A stretch of DNA of 64,000 nt from contig NC_092021.1 in assembly GCF_042242105.1 (NCBI RefSeq), positions 7,428,355 through 7,492,354 of the forward strand. Reading direction: 5' to 3'. The DNA comes from Pempheris klunzingeri (Eukaryota > Chordata > Actinopteri > Acropomatiformes > Pempheridae). Shown here in pieces: positions 34,340-54,482 of the stretch. The position numbers were made by a program, and so were the translations under genes. Every line of letters starts with the position of its first letter. The first letter of the stretch is position 1. The notes under the pieces are model-generated. The model searched no databases. It was not told where the DNA came from and was given only the letters and a program-made list of their open reading frames with translations.

Positions 34340-35139
34340 CTAGTCGGAGTCGCTGCTGCAGGAGCTGCTGGAGGACTACAGCAAGGATGAACGAAGCACA
34401 CAGACATTCGCGTTAGGTTGTATTGCAAAACGTTTTTATGCTCGATATTTCACTGTTTGAACTCTGATTCTAATTTCTGGAGAAAATAAAACCGGTGCAA
34501 TGCCTCATATATGAGAAAATGACCTTAAATGAACTTACCCCATGACAGTCCTTTCCTTTCTTATGACATTTGCCATGCTTGTGACCATGCTTGTGCTTGT
34601 GCCCATGTCCGTGGCCGTGCCCATGACCCTGTCCATGTCCGTGTCCATGTCCGTGTCCATGTCCGTGTCCATGTCCATGTCCATGTCCATGTTCCTGTCC
34701 ATGTCCCTGTCCGTGGCCACAACCAGGTCCAGGTCCATATCCGTGCTGGCCTCCTTGTGGGCCATGGGGTTGAGGAGGGTAGTTTGGTGGTGGGACGGTG
34801 CCTGGAGGATGGTGAGGGTATCCCCCTGGCATCTGCTGAGGATGGTGAGGGTATCCCCCTGGCATCTGCTGAGGATGGTTAGGGTATCCCCCTGGCATCT
34901 GCTGAGGATGGTTTGGGTATCCCCCTGGCATCTGCTGAGGATGGTTAGGGTATCCCCCTGGCATCTGCTGAGGATGGTTTGGGTAACCAGGAGGGTACTG
35001 GTTTCCTAAATACAACAAGAAAAGGATCAATCAAATCAACCATAAGTTAGTACTCAGCAAACGTGATTATCTATCTTGTAATGTACATTCAATATATTTG
35101 AAAGTAGTTGTCTTACTTACCTTGGTTGTGTCCGTACAT
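34340..35139 (-). CDS. PRR13-like His/Gly-rich protein, copy A (Pro-rich repeats plus GH domain)
   Basis: Coding exons: 35121-35139, 34539-35005, 34340-34375 (173 aa), with a non-coding first exon ending at 35281. The protein starts MYGHNQGNQYPPGY. Residues 13-67 are five tandem 11-residue units GY(P)(N/H)HPQQMPG, then a PPNYPPQPHGP linker. A long His-Gly alternation follows (about 98-150), then HKHGKCHKKGKDCHG, and a last exon coding only SSSSSCSSDSD. The Ser tail ending SDSD after a His/Lys-rich stretch, the Pro/Gly/Tyr-rich front and the exon plan resemble PRR13. PRR13's function is poorly known. The His-Gly run and paired Cys could bind Zn, Cu or Ni, but this is inference. No signal peptide or membrane segment is seen. 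It is the first of three tandem copies on the same strand. Copy-number change in its 33-base repeat is likely. It may instead be a distinct fish family sharing only the tail. Confidence 0.7.
34824..34988 (-). repeat. 33-bp coding minisatellite (five units)
   Basis: Five tandem 33-base units, each coding the 11 residues GYPNHPQQMPG (the last has HH for NH). The units are nearly identical in DNA, showing recent spread by unequal crossing over or slippage inside copy A. Confidence 0.9.
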
Positions 35140-35280
35140 TTTCAAACTTCAGATGAAACTACAGTTCCTGAAAGCGAAAAACACAAACACAGTTAAAACA
35201 AATCTGTTTGTCTTTTCACTCGTTGTTTAAGAACCGCAGAGAGCTACAGATCGCCAGCAGAGTTCTCGAGGTGAACCTAC

Positions 35281-35340
35281 CGTGTTCTGGAGAGCAAATC
35301 CACAGATGCAGTCGTACCTGCTGCACCTATTTATATGCAT
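35281..35340 (-). promoter_or_regulatory. TATA promoter and first exon of PRR13-like copy A
   Basis: The minus strand has ATATAAATAG (35327-35336). About 30 bases on comes a short leader with CTCCAGAACACG ending at donor ACG|GTAGGTT (exon end 35281). The same leader and donor appear at copies B and C, so this is a real first exon. TATA boxes suggest regulated, tissue-limited expression. Confidence 0.65.
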
Positions 35341-35344
35341 TCCA

Positions 35345-36360
35345 CTTCCCATCATTAGGGGCAGTGCCTGGACTCTCATCAGAACATTTTTGCTGTATGA
35401 CCTAAATGGGTGGGTGTGTATAATCTTTAACACACAGTCAATATGGACCATGCACAGTCTGATATATGAATCCACACACCCACATACACATTTTTGAAAT
35501 GTTGTGCTCTTGTAATCTTTTTGTCTGGTAACACTTCAATATATTTTGATTTACAGCCTCTTTTGTCATTGCCCAACACTTAAGAAGTAGATAGTGTTTG
35601 GATGACTCAGACATGAGAACATGATATTTCTTTGTTCAAACATGACATCAGTTAATGTGTCACGTGCACTGCACAGTACACTTTTTTATCAGCGGACAAA
35701 CACAAAATCCACTGATTGGGGTTGGGCCAGAGGTGCGACATGTTTGAAGGTTTCGGTCCATGGAAGGCAGCACAGGAGCACAAGCAGCAGCTGCCTGCTT
35801 ACTGAGGATTTGTAGTATTTCATAGGTACAGTTTACATGGCTTGCAAAAAACGGCACTGAACTACTCTTCCATACTGTTATGCACTAAAAAGAGGGACTG
35901 TGCTGGTTTGACCATAACACAGTAATCTATGTGTCAGAGATTAAATGGTGTTATTACAAGACTAAAAATAGCAAAAACATTTGATTATGCAAGTGATTGG
36001 AATTGTATACAAGTGGATGTGCTGGGGAATGGCAGGGTGTGTAACTATTAGAGAAGAACACTGCTGAACAAAGGTCTTAATTCAACGTTCCCTGAGTAAA
36101 TACAGATAATATAAATGCACACTGATAGATAACACAAGGTCAAATGTAAAAGAGAATAAAGAGGTAATGCAATGTAGATTAACTTGCTTTTATTAAAAAC
36201 AGGAACCAGTTTTATGCTGTTTATCAAAGGGGATCAAAGGGTCAATCAAATTAAAAGCAAACTGTGTGAACATTTAATTCTCACTTTGAAATGTGCTGGC
36301 TTGACATTTGATACAAAGCAATACAGTTTATTATGTGACAGCAGATTTAAAATAAAAAAA
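35345..36360. other. Spacer between PRR13-like copies A and B
   Basis: About 1 kb of AT-rich sequence without a recognised exon or named repeat. It probably holds upstream control elements of copy A. Confidence 0.5.
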
Positions 36361-36365
36361 ATGTA

Positions 36366-36371
36366 TTTATT
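36366..36371 (-). terminator. Candidate poly(A) signal, PRR13-like copy B
   Basis: AATAAA on the minus strand, about 127 bases past the stop of copy B. Another AATAAA lies further on at 36189-36194. Confidence 0.4.
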
Positions 36372-36497
36372 GGTCGAATATCTATTAAAGAACAAATGCT
36401 TTGACATTAATGTTGTTATTATCATATAAGCTATCGATGAAGGTTTCCAAGTGATGTTGACGTTGTCTTGCTTCTCTTCCCATCCAGACATCTGCAT

Positions 36498-37663
36498 CTA
36501 GTCAGAGTCACTGCTGCAGGAGCTGCTGGAGGACTATGGAAAGGATAAACATAGTCACTTTATACAGTAATGACATGTTATTCAGTTCATTCATTAAGTA
36601 TGAATTCATAGTTGAATGCCATAATCAGCAACAAATATATGAAATAAAGTGTTGTATTGTTATAATAATAATATTAACTAAATAACAGAAATGTAATGCA
36701 AAGCAGTTCAACAGCACCACAAACTACATTCTCCAATATGTTGGTACAGTTGAGTCAAGACCTCTCTGGAGCGTTCTATCTTTCCTGAAGAAAGATTTAT
36801 TACAGGACTGCTCTATTAAACTGCACTAGTTTTAGCAAGGCGTACCTAATAAACTAGCATCTTAGTGTATTGCCTACATTAAAAAAGACAAAATTAAATT
36901 TCTTAGTATGATGATTTGTGTATGAGCTGTTTCTAATAGTATTTTTTACTTTTACTTATTGCCAGTGGACAGTGGTACAATATCTGTTCTGCACAAAAGA
37001 GACACAATAATTCATAAAATCAACTGGATCGTACCCCGTGACAATTCCTTCCTTTCTTGTGGCAATGGCCATGCATGTGGCCATGTTTGTGCCTATGACC
37101 ATGTCCATGTCCATGTCCATGTCCATGATGTCCATGTCCATGACCATGACCATGATGTCCATGTCCATGACCATGATGTCCACGACCATGTCCATGACCA
37201 TGATCGTGATGACCATGTCCATGACCATGACCGTGATGACCATGGCCGTGTCCATGACTGTGATGGCCATGGCCGTGACCATGTCCGGGCTCACAACCAG
37301 GTCCTGGTCCATAACCATGGCCTCCATGCCCACCACAAGGTGGGGGTACAGGATCACACACAGGAGGACCACAGGGCTGAGGAGGGTAGGGTTGGGGTGG
37401 GGCAGTGCCTGGTGGATATTGAGGGAATCCTCCTGGCATTGGCTGAGGGTGATAGGGATACTGGTTTCCTGGTCAAACGAAATGGGTGGAGCTCATCATT
37501 TCTCTTTCTCTTACACTTGATGTCAATGTCTCTTCTTAAAATTCAGCAAAGAAAGATTAAGAAAAAGGACAGGAGTGGGGTTTCATTAAAAGTGAAAAAG
37601 ACTGAGAATGAGCAGAAGACAGTCACAAGAAGTGAGTTATTTACCTCTGTTTTGCCCGTACAT
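36498..37663 (-). CDS. PRR13-like His/Gly-rich protein, copy B
   Basis: Coding exons: 37645-37663, 37035-37468, 36498-36533 (162 aa), with a non-coding first exon ending at 38018. The start MYGQNRGNQYPYHPQPMPGG matches copy A, but it has only one Pro-rich unit. Next come a PPYPPQPCGPP-type linker with Cys residues and GYGPGPGCEPG. The His-Gly stretch is longer, with GHH steps, then HMHGHCHKKGRNCHG and the same SSSSSCSSDSD last exon. Exon phases equal those of A and C, showing tandem duplication. The second exon's donor is CAC GGG|GTACG, less standard than GTAAG in the other copies. Function is unknown; metal binding or a low-complexity scaffold role are guesses from composition. The plus strand is also open for 257 codons here, which follows from the repeat and is not a gene. 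Confidence 0.68.
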
Positions 37664-38017
37664 TTTGATATCTCAGATCCTGAAACTGAAAAAAGACACT
37701 TAAATGCACACAAATTGCCTTTTTTAACATGAATATAAATTACTTTTGGGAAAATGTAGATAAACCTAAAATGCATGTTGTGTAGAAAGAAAGCAACGGC
37801 AGTTCACTGTGGAAAAGACAGTGTGCTGTGATAAATGTTGCAAAACGTCTGACTTGCAGTGGTCAGAGGTATTACATCATGCGATCTGTAATAAATACAT
37901 CATTAAGCCTCTCATGACTGATTAATCTTACTGATTAAGACACGAGGACACAATAATCAGTCTAAAAACACATACACTTTATGGTAACTATGCATAGAAA
38001 GCTACTAGTGAACCTAC

Positions 38018-38080
38018 CGTGTGCTGGAGTGCAGATCTACAGACACGGCAGCCAGTTGGTTTGCTTTTATGTGAAGCCAC
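38018..38080 (-). promoter_or_regulatory. TATA-like promoter and first exon of PRR13-like copy B
   Basis: The minus strand reads GGCTTCACATAAAAG (38064-38078), identical to the same element at copy C. A leader with CTCCAGCACACG then ends at donor ACG|GTAGGTT (exon end 38018). Confidence 0.62.
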
Positions 38081-38109
38081 GCCTCCGCTGGAAACAATGC
38101 CCACCATCA

Positions 38110-38530
38110 GAGGCAGAGCCTGAACTCCAATGACTCCAACCTACTTTTAATTTTTGGGTTTTTTAGTTTTTTGTGAGGTGTGTAAACATTTTTCAGATTT
38201 TATACCATGATACTAACCCACAATACTAATAACATGATTATTTATATGTTTTTGTCACCATATAGCACCACATGAGCAAGAATGGCAAGAGTGCAGGGCA
38301 AACTCATACCATCATAGGTTGGCGTGGCATTTTTAAATTTACATACATTAATATAAATTTTTTAAATAAAATAATTAACAATGTTTCTTTCCAGTCAAAC
38401 ACAGATGTAGCTAACTGAAGCCATAAAATGTCTTTCTCTATTAGAGCCTTATGTCTTATTTTGGCACCATCTGTGGGTCATATCAACAATGACACTGTGG
38501 CAGACAGCAATACACACCATTATCACATCC
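38110..38530. other. Spacer, nothing recognised
   Basis: AT-rich sequence upstream of copy B, before the LINE relic. No exon is seen. Confidence 0.5.
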
Positions 38531-38539
38531 AAACCCACC

Positions 38540-39860
38540 ACCCCTTCCCTCACAGATCCCAGTTGGAAAAACACGTGTGTAGGGAGGAGTTTGTTGAGGC
38601 TGTGGAGAAGGACTTTTAGAGGGCCTCAAGCACGTGCAAACTGTTTGGTGGTTCAGGAAAGGAAAGAAGAGCTTGGACCGGGCTGTGTTTAGCTGTGTTT
38701 AGAGGAGTGAGGATACCGCTGGCCAGTGGAAACAACAATTTAAAGAACTCCTGTATTCAACCAACGTGTGCTCTGTGGAGAGGGCAGGGTCTAAAGACTC
38801 GTTGGAAGTCTCACCCATATACTTGGCAGAGGTCTCTAACGTAGTTAAGAAGCCACTCAATGGAATGGTGATGCCCATGTGATGCCAGGTGAGGATGGGA
38901 TTTGGCCTGAGATGCTGGAGGTTCTGGGCATCGTTGTGCTGTCTTGTCTGACACCTGACTACCTGTGGAGTGGCAGACCAGCGTGGTGGTTCCCATTTTC
39001 CTGGGACCGGTCACACTGCCCAGCCTCCAGAGAAAATTGTGTTTCAGAGTGCTGGAAAGGAGGCTCTGGCTGATTGTCAAACCTCAGATTCAGGAGGAGC
39101 AATGTGGATTATGTCCTGGCTGTGGAACAATGGCTCAGCTCTTTACCACTGCAAGGTTGTATGAGTGGTCATGGGAGTTTGCTCATCGAGTCTACATGTG
39201 TTTTGCAGAGGCCTAAGACCATGTTGCTAGGGGAATTCTGCAGGGGGTACCGCAGGACTATGGTGTGCCCTGACATGCTACAAGTCATCCGGCCCCTTTC
39301 TAATTAAAGTCAGGGCTGTGTCCATATTCTAAACACAGAGTCAAATGTGTTCTCAGAAGGTGTTGCACTCTGCTAAAGTTGTCTCTTGTACCGATTTGGT
39401 TTGTGATACCCATGGACAGGATTTCAAGGTGCAACTGAGGTTTAGAGAGTGTCCAGTCTGGAAAACTCAGAACTGCATTTCTGCTTTTTGTAGTTGGCTT
39501 TTTCAGATTGTGACCCCCAGCATGCACTGGGGCAGCTGAGTGTGAAGCGGCTAGGATAAGAGTCAGCAAGAGTTGCTCCCTCTGGGTTGGAGGTGAGTTG
39601 CTGCAACCAGGCGACAGAATCCAAGTATCCCAGTGTCTTGTTCACAAGTGAGGGTAAAAATGATGTACCCCTGGCAGTAATGTGGGTACCCTACTGGACC
39701 ATTGTGATAAAGAGGGGTCTGAGCTGGAAGGCAAAGCTCTATTTACCATCAGTCTATGTTCCAACCCTCACCTGTGGTCATGAGCTTTGCATAGTGACCA
39801 AAAGAACAAGACTGTGGATACAAGTAGCCTGAACAGGGCGCCTCATCCTGGTTTCACGGT
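38540..39860 (+). pseudogene. Broken LINE reverse-transcriptase relic between PRR13-like copies B and C
   Basis: Plus-strand pieces, in several frames with stops, look like the reverse transcriptase region of a fish non-LTR retrotransposon: a RGGSHFPGTG-like stretch, DSGGAMWIMSW, RGLRPCC.GNSAG, THGQDFKVQLRF, then EVSCCNQ, YPSVLFTSEGK and VYVPTLTCGHEL.IVTKRTR. Many stops mean it is dead. The clade cannot be set by eye. Its insertion separates copies B and C. Confidence 0.65.
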
Positions 39861-40439
39861 CAGCTTGGTTTTTTGGAGCCAGAAGTGACGTTCATTTCAC
39901 GAAGAAAAAGAAAAACACAGTCCCGCCCTAAAGCATACCCTGCTGTATTGGCTGTTTTACTCTAAGTGGGACCACAATTTACAAAATGAACACCACGCTG
40001 GATTGAAGAAGTCTTGAAACTAGCTACTGAGACCATAAGCTCATTAGGAAAATTTTAACTGAGGTGATAAATCAATTGAAAAGTCGCCTAATTTTATCAT
40101 AGACTTCCATTCATTCGGACCCCTTTTTGCAACTAGTAGAGCAGTTTAATGTCAGTTTAATTAATATGAATGGTTTAAAGCTGAGGGTTTTAATTGATAA
40201 GGTCAAGAGTTAAAATGACATTCATAACTTAATTTCTCATATATGATAATACAGGGCATGACACTAATAAGGGAAACGCAAGCGACAGTATAGTGTGATT
40301 TATTATGTTAGTATTTGATTCAAAGCCATACAATAAGTGAAAGATTTCTGTTTTGTATGTGTATTCCACATGTTTAGTAAAAGCTTGTTTACATTTGTTG
40401 GGTCAAGAAAATACATGCTTTTAACTTACAAAGAACGTC

Positions 40440-40445
40440 TTTATT
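40440..40445 (-). terminator. Candidate poly(A) signal, PRR13-like copy C
   Basis: AATAAA on the minus strand, about 79 bases beyond the stop of copy C. Confidence 0.5.
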
Positions 40446-40523
40446 TACATGATTCTTGTATAAGGAAAGAGGTTGAAGGTTTTCAGGTGGTGACTTGCCT
40501 TGTTTCTTTTCCCATTCAGGAAT

Positions 40524-41312
40524 TTAGTCAGAGTCACTGCTGCAGGAGCTGCTAGAGGACTACAGCAGGGATGCACATAGAAGAAAAAACAAACAGATAA
40601 CAGTTTCATCATTCAGTTCCTGCCAAAAGAGTTGGAATGAGTCATAAATCAATGTATCCCTGTGTTCAGTCTTCATTAGAAAGGATTCTACAAACATTTT
40701 ATGATTCATGTTTCTCTGAACTCTGAACAAAATCCACTTTCTGGTGTGAATGATCTGAACGCTTCAAATGTTGAATCTTACCCCATGACAGTCCTTCCCT
40801 TTCTTGTGACACTTGCCATGCTTGTGGCCACCCTTGTGCCTGTGCCTGCGCTTGTGCCCATGTCCATGTCCATGTCCATGTCCATGTCCATGTCCATGTC
40901 CGTGGCAATGGCCACAACCATGTTTATCTCCATGACCGTGTCCACGACCGTGTCCATGACCATGTCCATGACCGTGTCCGTGTCCATGGCCATGGCCTCC
41001 TTGACAACAGTGTCCTCCTGTAATTAGTCATAAATCAATATCTAGTAAGATATTGAGACCCCTCCATCATGGTTGAAAGTAGAGGTAAATTTGTTGTTTG
41101 TTCTGAATTACAATAGCTATACGTTATTGAATGTATGACTGTAATTGCTGCTTTTATATGTAAAATTCAATAAACAGAATTGACAAAAAAATAAATAAAT
41201 AAATCAATATCTAGTAAATGTGAAGGCCAATTATATTAAATATGTTCAATACATATGGAATAGATGAGGACGAACCAAAAGCTAGTTATTTACCTTTGTG
41301 TGAGTTGTCCAT
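40524..41312 (-). CDS. PRR13-like His/Gly-rich protein, copy C (short, no Pro-rich region)
   Basis: Coding exons: 41294-41312, 40782-41017, 40524-40559 (96 aa), with a non-coding first exon ending at 41550. It starts MDNSHKGGHCCQGGHGHG, so the Tyr/Pro-rich front of copies A and B is gone and a Cys pair follows the first exon. His-Gly repeats run with GDKHGCGHCHG in the middle, then a basic KRRHRHKGGHKHGKCHKKGKDCHG end (split here by 20-residue limits into KRRHRHKGG and HKHGKCHKKGKDCHG), and the shared SSSSSCSSDSD exon. The stop is TAA, not TAG as in A and B. With six Cys and dense His it is the strongest metal-binding candidate of the three, by composition only. Exon phases and promoter match the other copies. 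Confidence 0.65.
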
Positions 41313-41549
41313 TTCAAAACGTCAAACCCTAAAATCAAAGAAAATAAAATGATTTGAATGAATCCACACAGATCCCCAATGAGCAAATCAATGCTTTTTC
41401 ACATTAAAAAAAAACAAACACCTGAGATGGCAATGAACTTTACAAAACCTTCCAAACCTTCCAAAGCATTCAAAAACAGGCAATTGCAGCCGATATGTAC
41501 AAAAGTGTTAGTGCTACAGATCATCAGCTGAGTTTGAAAGAGAACTTAC

Positions 41550-41614
41550 TTTGTGCTGGAGAGGAAAATTCACAGACACAGCTGTCACCTGCTGCTCCTT
41601 TTATGTGAAGCCAC
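41550..41614 (-). promoter_or_regulatory. TATA-like promoter and first exon of PRR13-like copy C
   Basis: GGCTTCACATAAAAG on the minus strand (41598-41612), identical to copy B. The leader CTCCAGCACAAA then ends at donor AAA|GTAAGT (exon end 41550), a changed form of the donor in A and B. Confidence 0.62.
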
Positions 41615-41619
41615 ACCTG

Positions 41620-43085
41620 AACCTGGATCAGTACATCAGGGGCAATGCCCACATGCTCCTCACAAAACCTTTGTTTTCATGAGGCTACAGGATGTGACCC
41701 GTAGTGTGTTTAATCTGTACCATCCAGTACATGTAACTAAGTACACACTAACAATATTACAACTTTGATAAAATAGCATTGTCGTGCTATTTGTAATACT
41801 CATACTGGTGTTATGAACATTGTGAAAATAAAAATGTATAAATAAATAAATAAAAGATCTACACATAGATCTAACGAACACAAACACACATCATTTAACA
41901 CCTGAATCAGTGCGTTCATTCAGAGGTATTTTTGTCTTCTGCATGACTGACAGGCTTTTGATAGACCTTTTCCTCATAGCTGTCCGCAGTGTTATCAGGA
42001 AACAAAACATGCATTGTCTCCTCTGAAGAGTGAGTCACGACCTGTGGCAGTCAAGTCATAGCTAAAATCTTTGGGGATTCACGTCTCAAGTCAAGCCTTT
42101 GGGAGATTAGTCTCAAACCTAATCCAGTCTTCTGTTTAGGGAGTCATGCCTTGAGTAAGTCAAATCTGAAGTCCTTATTTTTGAGTTGAGTACAATAATG
42201 GTGAAAAAAAAAATCTTACATCTGCTGTTTTTGACTAAACCACAGGAATACTTGAATATACAATTTTACCGTGAAATGTAATCTTAACTCTTGCTGAGGG
42301 GAGTATTCAGCATTCAGCCGCCACCCTCCTCCCTTTCGTCTAAAAAATGTGGGGGAAACAAAACCAGCTTCCTTATCAGCGTGTGGTCATGCTTAAGACT
42401 CTGAACAAACAGTGGAAAGCCGTGTGCTTTTGCAGTCACCTGAGCTACACAAATAAACACGCTTTTATTGACAAGACGTTCCCGTGGCATTCGAAGACTG
42501 TCATGCTCATTATGCTGTGTGAGCATTCACAGACCTTTACACTCACCTTTTAACTGTTAAAGCATCTCAAAACAGTCACAACCACACCTGTAAATCCACT
42601 TCAAAAATTCAGGTGTCAGAGACTTATCAGTTCTCCTCAGAGTTTGTATCTATGTTTAAAGTGACAAAACGTACAGATTCTGCTCCTGAGGGTTCGAGAG
42701 GCAGGCTTATGACTGGAAGATTGCAGCTTTGAATCCGCCAGCTTCTTTTCTCAATATTCTGACAGTAAAACCAATGCCAGAGCATGTTCCCACGTGCAGT
42801 AGGAGGTGGTGCTGAAAAAAATGTGTCTGCTCTGCCAAATCTCTTACTCTGATAAAGGTTAAAACATCATGGGAAATCACTGTCCATTAAACTGTTGTCA
42901 CATTGTCACATAAGGGTAACATTTGGTCTCATCAAAACAATTAAAAATCATGATAGATCAGCATCGTGTCTTGTGAGAATTAAGTTTTAAATAGAAGAAC
43001 TGCCATATGTACACTTTGATATTTGGCTGCGTACATTCCAGTGATAAGTACACTGAAGACACAGGCAAGATAATACCATAGAAAA
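41620..43085. other. Intergenic stretch between copy C and LSS
   Basis: No exon is recognised. Small open frames at 41553-41768 and 42347-42553 match nothing. It may contain upstream control of copy C. Confidence 0.55.
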
Positions 43086-43088
43086 TTG

Positions 43089-43094
43089 TTTATT
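43089..43094 (-). terminator. Candidate poly(A) signal for LSS
   Basis: AATAAA on the minus strand, about 440 bases after the LSS stop codon, the first such signal I found in the right orientation. Confidence 0.45.
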
Positions 43095-43535
43095 CTAAAT
43101 TCAACTTGTAAAGAATGGGCAGGGATATAAGGCAACATGGGAATAAATGCTTTTATACGCGTCCTAAACCAGTGCACATGAACATGGAGGGCGTCTTAGG
43201 TAGCAGCAGATCACAGAATGTTTTGAAGGAGTAGCTCTGATGGATGAGCCATCCTGTAATGTCAACATGGAGAGAAATTCAAAGAATGAAGTGTGTTTAT
43301 CTGATGGGTTCAACTCTGAAAACACAGCTGAAAGGCCAATACGCCCATGGTCTACACTCAGGCACTAAAAGAGCAACACATACACTTACTCCATCAGGAC
43401 AGCTCTGGTGGAACATGTCACTTACACAATATGTACATTTTCCACTGATTGTCTGAAGTTTGTGGCTGTTTTTTTTTTTTGCCTTAGTTGAAGACGTTTT
43501 GTTTCTTCATCCCGGCACAGTCCGATGATCCGTCC

Positions 43536-53571
<10,036 letters not shown>

Positions 53572-53880
53572 ATCTGTTAGTGGTAGGTACACAGTTGAAT
53601 CCTCCGCTGAACCATATGTATAAATTTCTCTTCAGCTACCTCTGAAGTCTCTGCCCCTTTTGCTCTTATCATGGGAATTGTAGTTCTTTAAGACAAGCGT
53701 AGGTCACTGTTCAAGTACAGTTTAGACTGCAGTACCCAGCGGGCTTCGCGGTACCGTCCGAGCAGTTCTCCTCATTGGGGAGACATGAGCAGAGACTGAG
53801 CTGTCCAATCACAAATCAGCAAGGCGGAGAAATGGGCGGGTTTACCGTGAAGTCATCCAATCAGAGACGACAAACCTTAC
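53572..53880 (-). promoter_or_regulatory. LSS promoter with CCAAT, GC box and ZNF143-like motifs
   Basis: Upstream of the LSS start lie two CCAATC boxes on the plus strand (about 53804 and 53858), a GGGCGGG Sp1-type box (about 53834), and two stretches like the ZNF143/Staf site. These are ACTACAATTCCCAT on the minus strand (53671-53684) and ACTGCAGTACCCAGCGGGC on the plus strand (53726-53744). There is no TATA box. NF-Y plus Sp1 sites are usual at sterol genes, where they help SREBP; I did not find a clear SRE. Motif matches are by eye. Confidence 0.55.
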
Positions 53881-53961
53881 ACATGTGCTCACGCATTGAT
53901 TATCATGACCCAGTGAAATGACAACAGGGCTGAACGGGAGGTTCATATGAAAAATATTACT

Positions 53962-53967
53962 TTTATT
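53962..53967 (-). terminator. Candidate poly(A) signal for MCM3AP
   Basis: AATAAA on the minus strand, about 520 bases past the MCM3AP stop and only about 100 bases before the CCAAT boxes of the LSS promoter. Confidence 0.45.
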
Positions 53968-54482
53968 CAATATTTAACTAGTAGCTTCCATAACAACAGT
54001 ACAAAAATTGGTAAGAAGGAATTCTATGAATTGTAGCTGGTTTTCCAAATACAACCCAAATAATTCAATCTGTTAAAGACAAGCAAGAAAATAGCTGATT
54101 TTAACACACTGAGAATCAGCGTCTTACAGGTGTGTGCACAAACCAACACAGCTTTCAACACATATGTGCTGAAATGCAAATTCAATGGCCCAAAATTCTA
54201 TCAGTAAAAATCTTGATTTTCCTTTCAAATTCTACAAACCCATACATTAACACAAACAAAAAAATAAGACACACTGTTGCAATCAGTGGATGTGACCTCA
54301 ACGGACTACAAGATGAGAAATGTTCACAGCAGAGTGAACTCAGTGTGTCACAGGCTGCCGTGAGTTCAGCAAATAAATCAAAGTAGTCTGTTGCTGCAGG
54401 CAGATAGTTTGTCTGTCTTCAGTTTGGTGGCATTTGCATAGCTGCAGAGTCCTTTGTTGGAAGATATTCCTTCAGCGGTTCA

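Noticed and set aside
34800-34990. Regular 33-base repeats resembling a CRISPR array
   Set aside because: The units are directly adjacent with no spacers and encode an in-frame peptide repeat in a eukaryotic gene.
36959-37732. 257-codon plus-strand frame rich in Val-His and Asp-His
   Set aside because: It is antisense to PRR13-like copy B and stays open only because the GH-coding repeat lacks stops on either strand.
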